Assembly (NCBI GenBank): GCA_965153355.1
Contig: OZ231127.1
Span: forward strand, 4,216,001-4,280,000
DNA length: 64,000 bases
Source: Flaccisagitta enflata
Lineage: Eukaryota; Chaetognatha; Sagittoidea; Aphragmophora
Direction: 5' to 3'
The notes under the pieces are model-generated. The model saw only the letters and a program-made list of their open reading frames with translations, was not told where the DNA came from and ran no database searches. Numbering within the stretch: position 1 is the stretch's first letter; each line of letters starts with the position of its first letter. Positions 47,350 through 64,000 of this stretch are shown one piece after another. The translations under genes and the position numbers were made by a program.

Positions 47350-47565
47350 AGTTTCTCAGACTCTCAGACTCCAAATTAAGCCTCTCAGACCCTAATTTGG
47401 GCCCAAATCAGGTCTCTCGGACGCCAAATAGGGCATCTCAGACCCAATTCAAGCCTCTCACACTCAACTGAGGTCTCTCAGACTCTAAATTAGGCACCTT
47501 AGGCCCGGTCTCCCAGACCTGAAATCAGGCCTTTCAGACCCTCAATTCGGCCTCTTGAAACTCGC
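47350..47565. repeat. CTCTCAGAC minisatellite (~30 bp, degenerate)
   Basis: Seven or so irregular units of the form CTCTCAGACCCAAATTAGGC, with unit length about 26-32 bp. Confidence 0.7.
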
Positions 47566-47579
47566 CCTGTGTGGAATCA

Positions 47580-48081
47580 TACACTTATTTTTTTTTATAA
47601 GAACCAAGTTTATAAGAACGTTAGGCTTCAAAACGTTAAAAATTTAAGAACATGCTAAGAACATTGGAAGGCTTCATTTTTTCCAAAATTTAAGAACATA
47701 AGGCTTATGATCTTAAAAATTTAAGAACATTTTTTTCCTTTGCTTTTCTTAATCAATTGTACCTTGTCAATGGATAGACTGTTTATCTTTTATATTGAGC
47801 AAATCATGTCTCATTTTAAATAGCGTATATTTTTCTACTTTCATTGATCTTAAAACACTTAAAACATTTAAATCTGCTAGTTTGTTGTTTCATTGATATT
47901 TTCCTTTATTTTCTCCTTTATGACAAACTTAAAACTAATTAAGAACGTTCTTAATTGAAGGTTAAAAATGCGTTTAAATTAAGAACAATTTAAGAACGTT
48001 CAAGCCTTGAAACTGCTCAAAATTTAAGAACATTGAAGGCTTGCTCAAAAAATGACGTTCTTATAAAAAAAAAAAAGTGTA
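47580..48081. mobile_element. Foldback MITE, family G (TA TSD)
   Basis: Element 47582-48079, ends CACTTATTTTTTTTTATAAG and CTTATAAAAAAAAAAAAGTG, flanked by TA. Arms rich in TTTAAGAACATGCTAAGAAC words. Same design as 29707-30141 and 55538-55978. Confidence 0.75.
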
Positions 48082-48300
48082 GGTCATCTGCCCCTCCAGG
48101 ACCGCTGCCCCTCTCACCTTCATATCCCCTTATAAATTTAAGGGCATCGGGTTCTGATGGCCATGTAACTCTTCTGCGACTATTATACAATATAAGCTTT
48201 CCCACACACCTTCTCAGAGCGGAGCGGCTTCTCCTCCACCTTCTCCTTCCCCATCTGTCCGTCCCCTCTAAGGCTAAAATCCCAACCTCGAGGCTCAAAC
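48081..48300 (+). repeat. Partial family C element
   Basis: GTAGGTCATCTGCCCCTCCA then GGACCGCTGCCCCTCTCACC, an outer end with GGGCATCGGGTTCTGATGGC and CTTCTGCGACTATT. About 1.5 minisatellite units (CAACCTCGAGGCTCAAAC) lie at 48270-48300. Confidence 0.65.
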
Positions 48301-48309
48301 GTGGACGAC

Positions 48310-48700
48310 GGTAATGTCCAGTTATATTTGTCAAACTCCAAAATGTTAAAAATGTCTAATGTCCAATGTCCAAAAATTGTCCATTTTTCTTCCATTTTTA
48401 CTTCTTTGCGGCAAATCAATCTTACATTTGGACAAATTTGTCCAGTTCGTCTATTGTGTCACGTTTGTCCGTCCATCTACCAAAGAGCTCCTTAAAAGGA
48501 AATTCAGTTAGGCATATTCGTCCAGTTTCTCCAGTTAATTCAATGTCAATTCTGTCCTTCCATTGTCTGAACAGCTCCCAAAAAAGAAAATCATCAAATT
48601 GACAAAATTGTCCATTTTTGGCCAATTTGTCCAATTCATCACTTTTGTCTGTCCAACTTCTGAAAAGCTTTTCTGAGGAGAACAACATGTCACAGTGCAT
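48310..48700. repeat. TTGTCCA-rich tandem block (~3 units of 80-110 bp)
   Basis: Units begin near 48437 (TTGTCCAGTTCGTCTATTGT), 48515 (TCGTCCAGTTTCTCCAGTTA) and 48622 (TTGTCCAATTCATCACTTTT) and each ends in a variant of CAAAGAGCTCC / GAACAGCTCC / GAAAAGCTTT. Not a coding signal. Confidence 0.55.
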
Positions 48701-48759
48701 ACGAAGATGAAATTTTATGAGTCAAATCATTTCAATAAGTATTATTAATATTTCCATTT

Positions 48760-49150
48760 TCTACTATTTAGAAATGATTATTAGTTTATGATTAAAATAT
48801 TTTTTCATTGAAATTCTTTTTAAAATTCATATCAACTATGAAATATAAGAATAGATGTTAGAGAAACACTGGTTTTTAAAAAAAAAACTTCTTTTTGCAA
48901 TCTGACATGCCTAGATTGTAATTATTCTTTGCATGGGGATTAAAAAACTTGCATTTTCAAAAACATAGCCTTTTTCTAAACACTTTTTACAACAGAGCTA
49001 TGTTTTTTGAAATACAAAATTTTGAATCTAAAAGTGGTGATATAATTTCACCTGTTTAGAATATTTTTTTTTATGATATATTCATGTTTTGTTTAATAAC
49101 TTTTGTCTTTAAACAATAAACAATTAATAATTTCTGTTAGTTAATCATTT
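48760..49150 (+). repeat. Dispersed element J, copy 1
   Basis: Aligns over about 400 bp with the reverse complement of 62345-62760. Shared words include TGTTAGAGAAACACTGG/TGTTAGAAAAACTCAGG, GCAATCTGACATGC, TTTTGTCTTTAAACAAT and ATAATTTCACC. A central hairpin has ACATAGCC ... GGCTATGT-like arms. Confidence 0.65.
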
Positions 49151-49180
49151 TAGAATACATAAGAATGATCAGAAATAAAA

Positions 49181-49418
49181 ACAAGGCCGGATACACGGCT
49201 ACCCTAGTCGCGTGCGGGTGGGCAGGAGCAGTGCTGGAGAAGGTCACGAAAACATTTGGGCAGGAGCAGTAGGCTCAAAAAGCTCAAAAACGTCGAAAAA
49301 GTAAAAAGGGGACCGACCAATTGACCGACCGACTGACCAACCGACCGACCAACCAACCGACCAACCAACCGACAGACCGACATAGCAGTGTGTAGAGTTG
49401 CGTAGCACGCGATTAAAA
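49181..49418 (-). repeat. Family A repeat, full length
   Basis: ACAAGGCCGGATACACGGCT, ACCCTAGTCGCGTGCGGGTG, GCAGTGCTGGAGAAGGTCAC, AAAAAGCTCAAAAACGTCG, GACCGACC/AACC array, head GAGTTGCGTAGCACGCGATT. A possible 8-bp flanking repeat AAATAAAA is seen at both sides, but in A-rich context. Confidence 0.85.
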
Positions 49419-49645
49419 ATAAAATACAAATTTTGATACCAATAAAAATAACTGTTTAAAGTAGTTCATGAGGACTTTTAATCAAATTTCATCTTAATTG
49501 CACTGTGACTTATGAAAAAATCGTCCAGCTTGTCTAGTATGCATGACAAGTGGAAAAATATCCTTCACTAAACCCCAACTTGAATATATGGATAAGGGCC
49601 TTGTGAGCCCTCACTAACGCGCATAAATCCTAGTTTTCCATACAG

Positions 49646-49742
49646 CGAGTGAGTGGAGCGAGCGAGGGGTGCGAGCAAACGAACGTAGCAAGCGACCGGG
49701 TGGCCCGTTAGAAACGCGATTGTTTCGTGTAGAAACAGGCCC
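49646..49742 (+). repeat. Family D fragment (right half)
   Basis: CAGCGAGTGAGTGGAGCGAG ... GTAGCAAGCGACCGGGTGGC, CCGTTAGAAACGCGATTGTT, TAGAAACAGGCCC. Confidence 0.65.
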
Positions 49743-49996
49743 ATAGCTTAGGTGAAGTTGATTCTAAACTTAAATCCTAGGTAGCAAAATGATCGATGGT
49801 GGATTTCAGACAATACTAAGTATGACTAGTACTGGTTCTACTCTTGAAAACTTACTGAAGGTCATCGGTTTGTAAAAGATGTGCAGTGAATTGGTTTGTC
49901 TTTACTCCAAGTAAAATGATATCAGACGAGGATTCTGCGCAGAACATCACTTCCTCAAATCGACTGATGGCACGTTTCTAGTCAGAGACAATTCCG

Positions 49997-50341
49997 TTTT
50001 TAGTCGCGTGCACGCGACTCTACAACCCGCTTTGTCCATCCATCCGTCCATCCGTCGGTCGGTTAGTCCATCAGTCAAACTTTACTTTTTTTATCATTTT
50101 AAGCTATTTTAGTCATCGTAGGTCATTTTGAGTCATTCTAAGTCATTTTAAGCCATTCTTTGTCATTCTTAGTCATTGGAAGTCATTTAAAGTCATTTAA
50201 GTTATATTTAGTCGTATAAGTCATCTAACACTATTTTATTTCTTTTTAAATCATTTTAAGTCATCTTGAATCATTCTAAATCAATTTGGGTCATCCTTAG
50301 TTATTTATGTCCCGCACGCGACTTAAAGGTGTTGGCCTTGT
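49997..50341 (+). repeat. Family A repeat with decamer-filled interior
   Basis: Head AGTCGCGTGCACGCGACTCT, ACAACCCGCTTTGTCC, short GTCC array, then about 190 bp of AGTCATTTTA-like decamers (50090-50290), and an altered tail CCCGCACGCGACTTAAAGGT plus GTTGGCCTTGTT. The head hairpin is the perfect 18-bp palindrome. Confidence 0.8.
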
Positions 50342-50549
50342 TAACGGGCCACTTGGTCGCTCGCTACGTTCGTTCGCTTGTACCGCTCACTCTGCTCACC
50401 CGCTTTGCTTGGCTGGCTTGCTCCATTCACAGGCTTGCTCAATCACTTCGCTCACTCTCTCATGAGAGAGTTGAAATTCATGAATATATGTTTACACTGT
50501 AAACGCGTTTCACAAGAACAAACGCGTCTTTGGTCGTCACTACGCGCCC
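50342..50549 (-). mobile_element. Family D repeat
   Basis: Reverse orientation: ACGGGCCACTTGGTCGCTCG ... GAAATTCATGAATATATGTT, TACACTGTAAACGCG, GGTCGTCACTACGCGCCC. It directly abuts the family A copy. Confidence 0.7.
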
Positions 50550-50606
50550 ATGATGGTTTGATTTGTTTTCTTCTCCAAACTAAGCTCAGTTATTTTGCTT
50601 TGATAG

Positions 50607-50612
50607 TTTATT
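50607..50612 (-). terminator. Possible AATAAA poly(A) signal of the fukutin-like gene
   Basis: AATAAA on the minus strand about 185 nt past the stop codon, before the family D element. A plausible 3' end. Confidence 0.35.
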
Positions 50613-50796
50613 AGTGATGGCATCATGATATCACACATTTAATCAATACTGGCTAATCACCCAACAACACGGTATGAAATTAGAAAAAGAAATCAACATC
50701 TTGGGGAGGGATTGCAAATTCCCAGAAAAGGGAACAGCGAAAAATCCATAATGAAACTCGATTGTCCAGGCGAAACATTACAGTTTCACACTGTCT

Positions 50797-62026
<11,230 letters not shown>

Positions 62027-62344
62027 TTTTCTTCGTTTTTTGTTTTTTGTTTTTTTTTTTATGTTTTTCTTTTTTTTTGTTTTTTTTTTTTTTTGTCAAT
62101 CTTGTGATTGATTGTTTTCACATTACCATTCACGATAGTCAAAGTTTCAAAGTTCACAAAACATTTTGAAGTTTCAAAAACAATTCCACAATTTCAATTC
62201 TTTATTTCCTGGAACACATTCAGAAATGAGAAATGAATTATTACTGTGTTTGTATTCATCAACATAAAATACGACAATGCAACCATCAATCAAAAGTATT
62301 TCAGACAGTTATTTTTATTGATATCAAAACTGTGATTTTGTTTT
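62027..62344. other. Upstream flank of the fukutin-like gene
   Basis: A T-rich tract (62036-62096; A-rich in the sense direction) with TTTTTTGTTTTTTGTTTTT runs, then AT-rich sequence. No promoter element can be named. Confidence 0.35.
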
Positions 62345-62760
62345 TTACACCCCTGATTACTCTAAATATATTTCAAAAAGATTAACCAACAAAAGTTAAA
62401 AATTGTTCATTGTTTAAAGACAAAAGTTATTCAACAAAACATGAATATGTATTACAAAAAAAAGAGAACAGAATTTCAAACAGCAGTTGGGTGAAATTAT
62501 ATCATTACGTTTAGATATAAAATTTTGCATTTTCAAGAACATGGCCTTGTTCTAAAAAGTATTTAGGAAAAGGCTATGTTTTTGGAAATGTAAAATTCCT
62601 TATCTCAAAGCAAAGATATAATTTCACCCAAAGCATGTCAGATTACAAAAAGAAATTTTCTTTAAAAAACCTGAGTTTTTCTAACATTCCTCTCTACATT
62701 TCATAGCTGATAAGGATTTTAAAATGAATTTCAATGCAAAAATATAATATGATCTTTTAT
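62345..62760 (-). repeat. Dispersed element J, copy 2
   Basis: Reverse orientation partner of 48760-49150. Central hairpin arms TTTTCAAGAACATGGCC / GGCTATGTTTTTGGAAA. Confidence 0.65.
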
Positions 62761-62859
62761 TCGTATAAAAATGGAGATACAGAAGCATACCAGAAACAAC
62801 ATACATCTAAATCTAGGTACAACGGATTAAATTTTCAGTAAGAAAGTATGAGGTATGAG

Positions 62860-63118
62860 CTGGGCCGGATCAACCTAAGGGCTAAATGGGCTTAGCCCAG
62901 GGGCCTCGCGCTTTTAGGGGCCTCGCGCCCTGAGGGGGAAAGAAGGAGAAAAGGAAGAAAAAAAAAGAGGAAAGAGAAAAAAAGAAAAGGAAAGAAAAAA
63001 GAAGGAGAAAAAGAAGAAAAAGAGGAAAAAAAAGAAGAAGAAGAAGAAGAAGAAGAAGAAGAAGAAGAAGAAGAAGAAGAAGAAGAAGAAGAAGAAGAAG
63101 AAGAAAAAGAAGAAGAAA
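62860..63118. repeat. GGGGCCTCGCGC repeat and (GAA)n tract
   Basis: AGGGGCCTCGCGCTTTTAGG then GGCCTCGCGCCCTGAGGGGG at 62895-62940, followed by 170 bp of purine-only DNA ending in pure (GAA)n (63031-63105). The polySer frame on the minus strand is this tract. Confidence 0.85.
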
Positions 63119-64000
63119 TTTTCTTCAAAAGCCTAGAGCTATTTTAAGAACATGAGCTTATGGAAGAAGTAAAGGTGGAAAACACGAGGAAAAAGTTTGG
63201 ATCTTTTAAGGCAAGAAAAAAAATCTCATATAAAGATATATGAATAGAAACATAAAAGTCAATAAGCTTTTTACCAGTTTCTGGTAGTATGGTTGCAATG
63301 ATATTTGAGTACCATATGCTTATGCAACAGTTACTTTGCTCATGTGTCACAGAATCAAAAAGTTCTTTTGCACACCATTTGCTTGTGCAAGGGTTCCTTG
63401 AAGATGCTCAACCATCAACTTAGATAAAATAATTATCAACAAATTTCTTATCAATTGCTAGAGTATGATTTCTTACAAATAAAACAAAAGATAACGACAT
63501 AAATCATAAACAAATCAACATAATCAAATTCTGAAAAAACGCCTTGAAGAGTAGGTTTTAGCATTTATTCATGCCAAATTTCAGCATTTGGCCTCAAGTA
63601 GTTTAGCCTCAATTGCTTTTTTAAGTCTAACTATGAATCATCCAAAATCATTTTTTTAACTATGGCAAAAAAAGAAGCGAACTACTTGTTTGTCAGTGTT
63701 TAACATCCAAGCTATGAGAAAAACATAGCAAAGTTCATGACCATTTTGAAGCTCTGCGAAAGATCTTTCAAATGAGACCTTGCTGGATGTCCTAGCTCTA
63801 TCCGTTTAGAAATGGCATTAGGATGAAGACAGGTAGTCAAGAATTTGGAAATTCACTTCATGATTTTCATGGGTTATCTTTATTCTAACATAAAAATCAA
63901 ACACATTGAGTTAGAAATTTGTTCTTGGTACCATTTCTAAGAAAATTTGAAGCTCTTTAATTTGCTCCTGGACAACGAGTAGCCAAGACAATCCTGAGCT
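63119..64000. other. No gene seen; degenerate foldback-type sequence
   Basis: AT-rich. At 63755-63815 it carries AAAGATCTTTCAAATGAGAC ... CTCTATCCGTTTAGAAATGG, the reverse form of the block found in several foldback elements, so it may be one end of such an element running out of the window. Confidence 0.4.

Overview
The window is a piece of an animal (metazoan) nuclear genome. It is AT-rich and repeat-dense, with only two protein genes that can be supported, both on the minus strand and both split by GT-AG introns. There is no bacterial operon structure, rRNA, tRNA or CRISPR. The genes (a NACHT-kelch protein and a fukutin/LicD-type enzyme with signal-anchor and coiled-coil stem) together with the very rich DNA-transposon and minisatellite content suggest an invertebrate; I cannot name the phylum from sequence alone.

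Layout. 1-9279: no gene; a 55-bp and a 26-bp minisatellite, microsatellites, and many copies of a short hairpin-capped repeat family (called A/B here) and a GAGTGAGCGAGC-rich family (D), plus a 780-bp foldback element. 9280-9289 is an assembly gap. 9290-29390: a tandem satellite of ~982-bp monomers (18 full units and one partial), broken once by a 1,937-bp hAT-like element that itself contains nested elements. 29391-37036: foldback and MITE-type elements, microsatellites and more A/B copies.

37037-41257: a two-exon gene for a 1,189-residue STAND-type NTPase with acidic N-terminus, NACHT domain, helical middle and C-terminal kelch propeller instead of the LRRs usual in NLRs. 41258-50796: no gene; a dense pile of inverted repeats, including family C (terminal inverted repeats around a 20-bp quasi-palindromic minisatellite) and several elements with target-site duplications.

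50797-62026: a ten-exon gene, all ten exons joined in consistent splice phases, for a ~673-residue type II membrane protein: signal anchor, three tandem 34-residue coiled-coil exons, a polyQ tract, an Asn/Asp tract, and a C-terminal fukutin/LicD nucleotidyltransferase-like domain. A perfect 10-bp tandem duplication in exon 6 breaks the frame in this assembly. An intron next to exon 7 carries an array of decayed copies of that exon. 62027-64000: no gene; repeats only.

The two genes do not form a pathway: one looks like an intracellular innate-immune-type receptor, the other a secretory-pathway sugar- or phosphosugar-transferring enzyme. The most unusual non-genic signals are the hairpin-capped A/B elements, whose terminal hairpin shows compensatory base changes matched at the opposite end of the element, and the family C minisatellite elements.
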